Assembly: GCA_964482425.1 (NCBI GenBank)
Contig: CAYZXN010000092.1
Span: 1 to 6,708 of the forward strand
DNA length: 6,708 nucleotides
From: WHTF01 sp964482425
GTDB taxonomy: Bacteria > Desulfobacterota > Binatia > UBA9968
Reading direction: 5' to 3'
Position numbers and translations under genes: made by a program. The notes below the pieces were generated by a model. The model made no database searches, had not been told where the DNA came from, and saw only the letters and a program-made list of their open reading frames with translations. This document shows positions 1-5,420 of this stretch, piece after piece. Positions within the stretch are counted from its first letter, which is position 1; each line of letters starts with the position of its first letter.

Positions 1-1569
1 GCCGACAATTTCACTGGGGTTGGCCGGATTGACCGACTCCAACCATTCTCCACGGTCGGATTTTTTCGTCTGCCGCTTGATACGCGTTCCGATCGACTCC
101 AGCGTCGCCGCAAATTGCGTGCGATTCTCGCGCCGTGAAAAATCGATGGCCGGCTCATTGCGAAATAGACCGGAGGTTTTACCGTTATGATCGTCTTGCG
201 TCCGGCAGTTTCCGCTGTTTTTGATCGCCGCGCCGGGCGCGGCGATCAATGCTTCGACGTCTTTGTTGTCGGCATAGGTCTGGCGCAGAAACGACGTGTT
301 CGAAGTGTTCTCCATCAGCCGGCGGATGAGATAGGACATCCCCGGAAGCAACTCGCCCACCGGAAGATAAACACGCACGCGCTGGCCGTTTTCGATAATG
401 GCCTGGCGAAAAGGTTCGGCCATGCCGTAAAGCATTTGAATTTCATAGCCCTTGGATGGGACGGCAAGTTCTCTCGCCGCGACCATGGCATGCGCCAGGC
501 TGCGCAAATTATGGCTGCCGAAAGCGGCGTCGATGACATCGTGGTTCTCCAGCAACAACCGGCTGAGACGCTCGTAATTGGCATCGGTCTCGGCTTTTTC
601 CAGGAATACCGGAATCGGCCAGTTCCTCTGGCGCGCCCAGGCAACCTCGCTGTCCCAATAGGCTCCTTTCACGAGCCGGATCCCGATGCGGCGATTGCGC
701 TGTCGGCCCCAGTGAATCAACTGGGTGAGATCGTTCTCCGTGTCACGAAGATAAGCCTGAACCGCCAGAGTGACGTGGGGCGCTTCACGAAACTCCTCTT
801 CTTCCAAAAGCCCGCGAAATATCTCGAACGTCAGAGGCTTGAACGCGTATTGCTCCATGTCGACCGTAATGGCGGCTTCGAGCTGAGCTGCCTGGCGCAA
901 AATCACACGAAGTCGCTGCCGAACAACAGTTTCGCTTTCGGGATCGAGAGGGTCGAAGCGCGCGCACAACGAGGACAGTTTAACCGAGAGGTTGACCCGG
1001 GGAATTAATCCGGCCGGCGACTTATCGATTTGCCGGCACAAAGGCCAGGACTCGGCTTTGGCGGCAAGACTACGCAGCAGATTTAAGTATCGGTTCTGCA
1101 TCGCCGTGGCTTCGCTGTCGCTCACCGTCGCCTCGCCCACCACATCCAAAGTAAAGGCGGCCGGCTCTTCTCTGAGACCCGCTAAAATCGGCAGCAGAAT
1201 GGCCGGTTTCTCCTCAGCGATAAAACGCCGTGCGAAGCTGACGACGTTTCGGCGCACCACCGGTGCGACCCATCTGCCGGCATTGATCGCCTGGGTGACA
1301 AAGACCAGCCCGCCCAGCGCATGATCGACGCGGGCAAAATACTCTTGCAGGTGACGGCCAATCTCCGCCGACGATTCAAGGCTAGGCAAGACATCGACGA
1401 ACCGGAACAATGCCACGCGCAGCGATTCATCTTCCAGCGACCAGTCGATCATCCGTCCCAGTAGATCGCGGGCTTCGAAGATAGACGGCTTGTGCTCCGC
1501 CGCCCGCGCATAGAGAGACCGCGCCTGGCGCTGAATCTCATGGTCGAATTTGTCTATCGCCACTGCCAT
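1..1569 (-). CDS. putA: Bifunctional proline dehydrogenase / L-glutamate-gamma-semialdehyde dehydrogenase, N-terminal part (runs off the left edge)
   Basis: Oxidises proline to P5C (FAD domain), then P5C/glutamate semialdehyde to glutamate (NAD domain). The 523 residues present hold the whole proline dehydrogenase barrel and the first turn of the aldehyde dehydrogenase. Visible active-site residues, matched to E. coli PutA from memory: K197 in SVKLSSL (K329), D237 in VDMEQYAF (D370), R298 and Y304 in RLVKGAYWDSE (R431, Y437), and Y413, R416, R417, E420 in YLIRRLMENTSN (Y552, R555, R556, E559). Residues 468-523 (LFRNEPAIDFSRRENR, then NPANPSEIVG) are typical of the linker and start of the P5C dehydrogenase domain. 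There is no N-terminal ribbon-helix-helix region, so it should not repress its own gene as E. coli PutA does. Start: ATG at 1569 follows GGAGG with a 13-nt spacer; the in-frame ATG at 1617 adds 16 residues but has no Shine-Dalgarno. The C-terminal half lies outside the window. Confidence 0.95.
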   Translation of the reverse strand, partial: MAVAIDKFDHEIQRQARSLYARAAEHKPSIFEARDLLGRMIDWSLEDESLRVALFRFVDVLPSLESSAEIGRHLQEYFARVDHALGGLVFVTQAINAGRWVAPVVRRNVVSFARRFIAEEKPAILLPILAGLREEPAAFTLDVVGEATVSDSEATAMQNRYLNLLRSLAAKAESWPLCRQIDKSPAGLIPRVNLSVKLSSLCARFDPLDPESETVVRQRLRVILRQAAQLEAAITVDMEQYAFKPLTFEIFRGLLEEEEFREAPHVTLAVQAYLRDTENDLTQLIHWGRQRNRRIGIRLVKGAYWDSEVAWARQRNWPIPVFLEKAETDANYERLSRLLLENHDVIDAAFGSHNLRSLAHAMVAARELAVPSKGYEIQMLYGMAEPFRQAIIENGQRVRVYLPVGELLPGMSYLIRRLMENTSNTSFLRQTYADNKDVEALIAAPGAAIKNSGNCRTQDDHNGKTSGLFRNEPAIDFSRRENRTQFAATLESIGTRIKRQTKKSDRGEWLESVNPANPSEIVG

Positions 1570-1852
1570 CTGGTTCTGTTGTCCTCCGTGCGGCGCCAAA
1601 TCACCTGAGAGAGGCATTTTACATTCTATAAATCTAGATAAACATCAAAACAGACTGGTGCACAGAACGCTAACCCGGATTACTCATGCTCAAAGGGGAG
1701 CGCTTTGACACACTGTATTGATCGAGGGATGAGCCTGGGGGGGAGTGAAGGCAGGGCAACGAACAGCTTCAATGTTAGCTTCTGGCGCCGGAAAATCGAC
1801 GAGCGGAGAGGACCATACAGCACGCACAAAGAATAGGAGTTTTTTTCAGCGG
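1570..1852 (-). other. Upstream region of putA
   Basis: These 283 bp lie between the cnoX stop and the putA start and contain no gene I recognise. The part next to putA (about 1620-1650) is AT-rich, unlike its surroundings, and includes the palindrome ATCTAGAT. A hexamer AGCTTC occurs twice 12 bp apart (1765-1770 and 1777-1782, plus-strand reading), which could be chance. There is no clear intrinsic terminator for cnoX: no GC-rich hairpin is followed by a T-run on the minus strand. The length of the gap suggests that putA has its own promoter here. Confidence 0.5.
1623..1628 (-). promoter_or_regulatory. Possible -10 box for putA
   Basis: The minus strand reads TAGAAT here, 5 of 6 matches to TATAAT, in an AT-rich patch. 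A TTGATG lies upstream but at only about 14 nt spacing, so the -35 is poor. Initiation about 7 nt downstream would fall at the ATG at 1617, which would favour the ATG at 1569 as the true start. This is a weak, motif-only call. Confidence 0.2.
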
Positions 1853-2707
1853 CTAGCGGAAAAGAACTTTGGCGAGCTCGGAGCGATACTTGTCGGTCAA
1901 AGGGTCATCGGGCGGTAAAACATCAAAAATCTGCACCATGGCTTTGCGCGCGCCATCGTCGCGGAAAGCGCGGTCGCGTTGTACGATAGTCAGAAATTCA
2001 GCCAGCGCTTCTTCGAACTGTTCTTCCGCCGCCAGGGCCTGGGCCAGATCGAAGCGCGCGTCGAGACTCTCCGGGTCGGCGGCGAGCTTCTCGCGCAAGG
2101 CGGCCGCGTCTGCATTCGGGTTGCCTTGTAGTTGCAGCCGGGCAATCAGACGCTCCGCGTCCTTTTGCTCGTCGGCAACCGGCGAGATTCTTTCCAGATG
2201 GTTCAAGGCGCCGTCGCGGTCGCCCTCGTTCATCAATAATCGCCCGAGGCCGAGCAACGCTTTGGAATGGTTGGGCTCAGCGTCAAGAATCGATTGATAG
2301 ATTGCCTTGGCCTCTGCGGCTTTCCCTTCTTCCTCCAGATCGGCCGCTTCAAAGGCCCGTACATCGTACTCGGAGGGAAGAAGCTTCGACAACATCTCGC
2401 GCACCGCGGCTTCTGGCAATGCTCCGGTAAACTCCCCGGCAATCTGACCGTCTTTGATAAGCTTGACTGCGGGGATTCCCTGGATGCCGAGTGCCCCGGC
2501 CAGCGCCGGATTTTCATCGACATTGACCTTGGCGAGTACGAATTTGCCGGAGTACTCTTCCGCCAGTCTCTCCAGCACCGGCCCCAAGGTGCGGCAGGGA
2601 CCGCACCAGGGGGCCCAAAAATCCACCACGACCGGAGCCTCGTGGGAGCGCTCCAGAACTGCCGATTCAAATGTGTCTTCGCCGACTTCTATGGTCCACT
2701 CGTTCAT
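1853..2707 (-). CDS. cnoX: CnoX/YbbN-type thioredoxin-TPR co-chaperone (chaperedoxin)
   Basis: A 284-residue cytoplasmic protein with an N-terminal thioredoxin domain (about 5-108) and a helical TPR-like C-terminal region (about 110-284), the architecture and length of the CnoX/YbbN family. The active site WCGPC is at residues 34-38 (C35, C38) and the cis-proline is P79 in GIQGIPAV. The C-terminal LPPDDPLTDKYRSELAKVLF is typical of the family. Members hold unfolding proteins and hand them to GroEL or DnaK; some also reduce mixed disulfides. E. coli CnoX lacks the first active-site Cys, whereas this copy has both, like the redox-active Caulobacter protein. Thiol-disulfide activity is therefore expected (inference from family). 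It starts 32 nt after the stop of the AhpD-like gene, with only a weak GAGAG-type Shine-Dalgarno, which fits co-transcription. No signal peptide is seen. Plain trxA is unlikely because of the 175-residue extension. Confidence 0.92.
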   Translation of the reverse strand: MNEWTIEVGEDTFESAVLERSHEAPVVVDFWAPWCGPCRTLGPVLERLAEEYSGKFVLAKVNVDENPALAGALGIQGIPAVKLIKDGQIAGEFTGALPEAAVREMLSKLLPSEYDVRAFEAADLEEEGKAAEAKAIYQSILDAEPNHSKALLGLGRLLMNEGDRDGALNHLERISPVADEQKDAERLIARLQLQGNPNADAAALREKLAADPESLDARFDLAQALAAEEQFEEALAEFLTIVQRDRAFRDDGARKAMVQIFDVLPPDDPLTDKYRSELAKVLFR

Positions 2708-2739
2708 GCTCTCAGCGTACTCAATTCGCTCGATAAGTT

Positions 2740-2985
2740 CTACTTCGAGAGGAGATCCTTGGCGAAATTGCGCACCTTGGCAGCCACCGGCCTCATGCAG
2801 TAAACCACAGTCTCCTGGATCTCGTCCTCGGTGGCGCCGTTTTCACGCGCTTTGCCCAAGTGCAGCTTGGCGCCATGCTCGTGCCCTATCGCGAGGTTGA
2901 CGGCGAATAGAATGAGCTGCGCCGTTTTCGCATCGAGAGATCCCTCTTTGTATTTCACATTGAAAAACTCCGCGTCCTTGGCCAT
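2740..2985 (-). CDS. Small AhpD/carboxymuconolactone-decarboxylase-like protein lacking the CXXC
   Basis: An 81-residue all-helical protein resembling the core of the AhpD-like/CMD family: SLDAKTAQLILFAVNLAIG, then a HEHGAKLH segment, then LGKARENGATEDEIQETV (about residues 16-60). Redox members carry C-x-x-C-x-x-x-H in this helix. Here the histidine is kept (H42) but the two cysteine positions are H35 and G38, so AhpD-type disulfide chemistry is not possible; the only cysteine is C63. Function is unknown: it could be a non-redox CMD-fold protein, a metal- or ligand-binding variant, or an accessory to its OsmC-like and thioredoxin neighbours. The start is well supported: GGAGGTGAT, complementary to the 16S 3' end, precedes the ATG by 4 nt. 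It begins 30 nt after the OsmC-like gene and ends 32 nt before cnoX, so the three are probably one operon. Confidence 0.8.
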   Translation of the reverse strand: MAKDAEFFNVKYKEGSLDAKTAQLILFAVNLAIGHEHGAKLHLGKARENGATEDEIQETVVYCMRPVAAKVRNFAKDLLSK

Positions 2986-2988
2986 GTC

Positions 2989-2997
2989 ATCACCTCC
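2989..2997 (-). promoter_or_regulatory. Very strong Shine-Dalgarno of the AhpD-like gene
   Basis: The minus strand reads GGAGGTGAT just before GAC-ATG. It is a full-length complement of the conserved 16S rRNA tail and fixes the start of the 81-residue gene. It is clearly stronger than the sites of the neighbouring genes, suggesting high translation of this small protein. Confidence 0.85.
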
Positions 2998-3015
2998 AGG
3001 GAATCGTCGATAACG

Positions 3016-3510
3016 CTACTTTGTCTTGTACGAACTCGGATCAAACGCCGCGCCGTTGAGTGTGTATTCGCTTTTCACGGCAGTCGGCTTGCGAATTGTC
3101 TGGATCACGTAGCAGCCTGCCTCAGCGTTGCGCACGACCTTGGCGACTTTCTCCGCCGGCTCGTCGGAAGTGATCTCGCAACGCGTGTCGACGCCTAGGC
3201 CCTCGGCCTGGACGGTTTCGCGCAATACCGAGCCTTCGTTTTTGAAACGCGCGGTCACGAAAACCTTCGCTTTCTCGATGTGAGTCTTGAGCATTTCCCC
3301 GTACCGGGAAATCTGGGTGAGCAGTCAAAACCCAACCGCCAGCCCAAAATAGGCCAGCGGCGGCGGCGCGGTATTGTCGCCGCCGATCCGCTCCCCTTCG
3401 TCGCAAAAAACCGTAAAGCCACGGGCGTGTCCTTCTTTGCGCATGCGTTCCAGAGTTTCAGCATCCGCTTCCAGGACGATTTCACGTTTGATCTGCATGT
3501 CATCTGCCAT
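3016..3510 (-). CDS. OsmC-like selenoprotein (in-frame TGA read as selenocysteine)
   Basis: A single frame of 165 codons starts at 3510 (GGGAG six nt upstream), contains one internal TGA at 3327-3325 and stops at TAG 3018-3016. With TGA as Sec it gives 164 residues, close to OsmC-family length. The N-terminal part has FTVFCDEGERIGGDNTAPPP (32-51), the usual GG(D)xTAPxP lead-in. After LAYFGLAVGF comes residue 62 (TGA), then LLTQISRYGEML. Residue 62 is where OsmC/Ohr proteins have the peroxidatic Cys. The second conserved Cys is C133 in AEAGCYVIQTIRKP, 71 residues on (E. coli OsmC pair is about 66 apart). Family role: thiol-dependent reduction of organic hydroperoxides in the cytoplasm. A SECIS-like hairpin follows the TGA. 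It lies 102 nt after the AI-2E gene and leads the operon with the AhpD-like and cnoX genes. The alternative is a nonsense mutation, but the frame is otherwise intact and the stop falls exactly on the catalytic position. Sec decoding would need selA/B/C/D elsewhere in the genome. Confidence 0.85.
3293..3312 (-). promoter_or_regulatory. Putative bacterial SECIS element
   Basis: On the minus strand, ATTTCCC (3312-3306) pairs perfectly with GGGAAAT (3299-3293) around a 6-nt loop GGTACG (3305-3300). The loop begins 19 nt after the TGA at 3327-3325, inside the roughly 16-37 nt window that I recall for bacterial SECIS elements, and starts with GG followed by U, as the SelB-binding loop of E. coli fdhF does. 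The hairpin is within the coding frame, as bacterial SECIS elements are. No bulged U like that of fdhF is seen, and the lower stem is weak (only UGA:UCA could pair across a large internal loop). Confidence 0.7.
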
Positions 3511-3572
3511 ACTCTGCTCCCTTCTCTGATCGATGATTCAGTGCTTAAAATTTTGCAGGCTCTCCGCTTTGC

Positions 3573-3612
3573 TGTCTCTCATAACAGAATCCGGGCCGAG
3601 CGGGTAGAGACA
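3573..3612 (-). repeat. Inverted repeat between the AI-2E and OsmC-like genes
   Basis: A perfect 7-bp inverted repeat, TGTCTCT at 3612-3606 and AGAGACA at 3579-3573 on the minus strand, with a 26-nt loop, begins right after the TAA of the AI-2E gene. There is no T-run after it, so it is not a standard intrinsic terminator. It could be a weak 3' structure or chance. The remaining intergenic bases up to 3511 contain AAAATTTT but no convincing promoter. Confidence 0.3.
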
Positions 3613-4689
3613 TTAAGGCTCTGGTTCTTCCGCTTCATTGGCATATTCCTCGGAATAAAGAACAAGCAAAGCTCGCAGCAAAGCGAAGATCACCGGGCCC
3701 AGAACAATGCCTAACGCGCCGAATAAGGCGAGTCCGCCGAGTATGCCGAAAAAGAGAAACAGGACCGGAAGACCGAGGCGGTTGCCGATGAGCAACGGTT
3801 TGAGAAGGTTGTCGATGGTGCCGACGATACCCAGGCTCCAAGCGAGCAACAGAACGGCGCGCAGGGTTTCTCCCTCAAGAAAGAGATAGAGGCTTATCGG
3901 AATAGAAACCAACGTCGAGCCGCCCACCGGCAACAACGCCGCGAAAGAAGTCAGGACGCCCCATAGAACTGCAAACGGCACCCCGGCAGCCCAGTAGGCA
4001 AAACCAGCCAGTATTCCCTGGATCAAGGCTACGACCAGAGAGCCATGGACCACGGCAAAAATAGCATCGACGATATTCTTATACAGTCTCTGCTGATGCT
4101 CCCGATCCATCGGCAGCAATCGTTGCAGACGGCGGAAGAACTCTGCTCCGTCGCGTAACAGGAAAAACAGCGTAATCAAGGTGATGACGAAATTTACCGT
4201 GACGAGCAAAACGTTTTGCGCCAGGCCTCTGACCTGAGTGACCAGGAATCCAGACGAGACTTGGGCTCCCTGCACCAGCATCTCCTTCCAGTCAATTTTA
4301 AAGTCCATTAACTGAAACGTAACCATGTTCCACCAGCCAAGGACTCGCTGTACCCAAGCCATTTGGCTCCATTCGGCGGCGCCTTCATCGCTCATCAGAG
4401 AGCGGACGGTTTTGACCAGCGCCACGGCCTCATCGGCCAAGAACCAGGCCAGTTCGATCCCAGGGATAATCACAAGCAGCGTAATTCCCACGATCACGAT
4501 AAGCGCCGCCGGCGTAGCCTGCCATCGCAACAACCTAAGCAGCCAGGCATATAGCGGATAAAACAAGATTGCGAGTATTACCGCCCAGGTGATCGCCTTC
4601 AAAAACGGCGTGAGGATAAGAAAAGCGGCATACAGGATCACCAACAGAAGTGCAAAGAAAAAAGCCGTTCCTAGCCATTGACGATTCAC
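3613..4689 (-). CDS. AI-2E transporter family (PerM/YdiK-like) membrane protein
   Basis: A 358-residue polytopic inner-membrane protein. Hydrophobic segments lie at about 7-28, 32-52, 61-82, 158-178, 216-236, 240-272, 276-290 and 305-345, with a long amphipathic stretch (about 85-155) between the third and fourth. The C-terminal block (FAALLPVGG at 249-257, TIDNLLKPLLIGNRLGLP at 291-308, then the glycine-rich FFGILGGLALFGALGIVLGP at 313-332) is the family signature. Homologues export small molecules (AI-2, others) or act as Na+/H+ antiporters; the substrate cannot be told. Start: GTG at 4689 is preceded by GGGGG with a 7-nt spacer. An in-frame TTG at 4746 would add 19 polar residues but has no Shine-Dalgarno, so I prefer 4689. 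It is the first gene of the minus-strand block, and 102 nt separate it from the OsmC-like gene, so co-transcription is possible but not shown. Confidence 0.9.
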   Translation of the reverse strand: MNRQWLGTAFFFALLLVILYAAFLILTPFLKAITWAVILAILFYPLYAWLLRLLRWQATPAALIVIVGITLLVIIPGIELAWFLADEAVALVKTVRSLMSDEGAAEWSQMAWVQRVLGWWNMVTFQLMDFKIDWKEMLVQGAQVSSGFLVTQVRGLAQNVLLVTVNFVITLITLFFLLRDGAEFFRRLQRLLPMDREHQQRLYKNIVDAIFAVVHGSLVVALIQGILAGFAYWAAGVPFAVLWGVLTSFAALLPVGGSTLVSIPISLYLFLEGETLRAVLLLAWSLGIVGTIDNLLKPLLIGNRLGLPVLFLFFGILGGLALFGALGIVLGPVIFALLRALLVLYSEEYANEAEEPEP

Positions 4690-4942
4690 CGCTAAACCCC
4701 CGTCGTTTAATTGTCCAACTGTACGCACAAGGTGGGTTAGCCGCAAGCGAGCCTGTGCGAGCTCTCGTCGAACCGCCGCGACTCCATTTTGCTACCCCTG
4801 CTGTATCAAATCGACTGCTGCGAGGAGCCCTCATTTAATCCGCGTCTACGTCCCCGCTTTCGCTTTGCAATCAAGTTCAACAACTTAGCCGTTAACCACG
4901 GCCTTCAAAAGCTGGTACGAGCATTGCGCTAAGAAGGTTTCC

Positions 4943-4986
4943 GAAATCCCTCGCACATCCTGTTGGGATTCGTGCGTTGGGATTTC
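4943..4986. repeat. Imperfect 17-bp inverted repeat (long hairpin)
   Basis: Arms pair in three blocks: GAAATCCC (4943-4950) with GGGATTTC (4979-4986), CGCAC (4952-4956) with GTGCG (4972-4976), and ATCC (4957-4960) with GGAT (4966-4969), around the loop TGTTG. Mismatched bases are one T on the left and TC plus TT on the right. Outer bases TTC (4939-4941) and GAA (4989-4991) can extend it. The right arm also contains a direct repeat of GTTGGGATT (4962-4970 and 4976-4984). Neither side is followed by a T-run, so an intrinsic terminator is unlikely, and a terminator is not expected between divergent genes. It could be a REP-like element, a MITE remnant, a structured RNA or an operator. Confidence 0.6.
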
Positions 4987-5146
4987 ATGAAGTCACGTCA
5001 GCGAGTCGGATGACTTGAGAATGGGCGGAAGCGAAACTCGACGTGCTCGTGGTCGCTGCAAGGATCTCCACTGTGCAGTTGTGGCGGAAGCCTAGCCGAA
5101 AATCCGACGCAATTCTCCAAAAACAAGCCAGCCGAAATTTTTGTCA

Positions 5147-5166
5147 GGGCCGAACCTGCCCGGCCC
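5147..5166. repeat. GC-rich hairpin upstream of the ABC_sub_bind array
   Basis: GGGCCG (5147-5152) and CGGCCC (5161-5166) form a perfect 6-bp stem with an 8-nt loop. A run of five T lies before it on the plus strand, not after it, and the minus-strand side is followed by TGACAAAAA, so it does not act as a terminator in either direction by the usual rule. It may be part of the leader of the array. Confidence 0.35.
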
Positions 5167-5204
5167 AGCTTCTAGAAACCGATGATTTCTCACGAGGAGG
5201 AGCT

Positions 5205-5420
5205 ATGAAAGCGTTGTCATTTGCCGTTTTAGTGGCGCATCTAATCTTTGGACAAGGCGGTTTGTTTAGTTCGGACGTCATTAGCGACTCGAAGGCGGCG
5301 CGGCCATGAGCCACACGCAAGATCGGCTAGTATACCGTGCAAAAGCTTTCTAAAGCCGCTGAACCAATTCGTAACCACTTGAGGCACGTACTGGTTAGAG
5401 CGGATAGGATCATAAAATGA
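5205..5420 (+). pseudogene. Decayed ABC_sub_bind substrate-binding protein gene (internal deletion plus two in-frame stops)
   Basis: It starts with ATG at 5205 behind a strong AGGAGG (5195-5200) and encodes a signal-peptide-like MKALSFAVLVAHLIFG. The frame meets TGA at 5307-5309 and TAG at 5328-5330. Read on in the same frame, it ends with VLVRADRIIK and a TGA at 5418-5420. That tail matches the C-terminus of the intact neighbour (LLARADRVIR). The TGA overlaps the next ATG as ATGA, the same junction seen at 6448-6451. Only 71 codons remain of the usual 325-345, so the middle of the gene has been lost, and the two stops show that what is left is not translated through. A 34-residue peptide (5205-5309) may still be made from the strong ribosome binding site. 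An alternative is that the short ORF is a real small protein and the tail match is coincidence, which I think less likely. Confidence 0.65.
5356..5403 (+). promoter_or_regulatory. Hairpin just upstream of the ribosome binding site of the intact ABC_sub_bind gene
   Basis: CCGCT (5356-5360) pairs with AGCGG (5399-5403), and AACCA (5362-5366) with TGGTT (5392-5396), with a small internal loop (G against AG) and a 25-nt apical loop. The stem ends 2 nt before the AGGA Shine-Dalgarno at 5406-5409. It lies inside the decayed gene, so it may be chance or may affect translation of the next gene. Confidence 0.3.

Larger units (their letters stand above)
4690..5204. other. Divergent intergenic region without a recognisable gene
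   Basis: About 515 bp lie between the minus-strand AI-2E gene and the plus-strand ABC_sub_bind array, so it should carry promoters for both directions, but I find no convincing -35/-10 pair. Short frames cross it without family resemblance. It holds a long imperfect hairpin (4943-4986), a 6-bp inverted repeat AAGTCA/TGACTT (4990-4995 and 5011-5016), a GC hairpin (5147-5166) and a small hairpin (AGAAA/TTTCT, 5174-5190) just ahead of the strong ribosome binding site at 5195-5200. No tRNA is seen. Confidence 0.6.

Noticed and set aside
187..1008. Long plus-strand frame of 273 residues opposite putA
   Set aside because: The minus strand here has every catalytic motif of proline dehydrogenase; the plus-strand product resembles nothing and is a shadow of GC-rich codon use.
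1705..1710. Perfect TTGACA on the plus strand as a -35 box
   Set aside because: At 16-18 bp spacing there is no -10-like sequence, and no plus-strand gene follows.
1869..2900. Several overlapping plus-strand frames opposite cnoX and the AhpD-like gene
   Set aside because: They lie on the opposite strand of well-recognised genes, with no family resemblance and no supporting ribosome binding sites.
3016..3294. A stand-alone 92-residue protein starting at the ATG at 3294
   Set aside because: It is in the same frame as the OsmC-like N-terminal part and would lack the GGDxTAP region and catalytic residue. It is better read as the part after the in-frame TGA.
3325..3327. TGA as a plain nonsense mutation making a pseudogene
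   Set aside because: Not fully excluded, but the stop lies exactly on the catalytic Cys codon, no other stop or frameshift is present, the second Cys is kept and a SECIS-like hairpin follows.
4535..4834. 99-residue minus-strand frame over the start of the AI-2E gene
   Set aside because: It is an out-of-frame overlap with the first membrane segments of a clear family member.
4735..4850. tRNA-like GGTTCGAC on the minus strand
   Set aside because: The flanking bases do not form a T-arm or acceptor stem, so there is no tRNA.
5020..5100. AEAKLDVLVVAA in the plus frame as a fragment of another ABC_sub_bind gene
   Set aside because: It faintly resembles the LKVDVIVAG block, but the flanking residues do not continue the family pattern, so chance is the simpler reading.
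5306..5353. 15-codon ORF overlapping the end of the 34-residue ORF by ATGA
   Set aside because: It is very short, with no features; the same-frame reading through to RADRIIK explains the stretch better.
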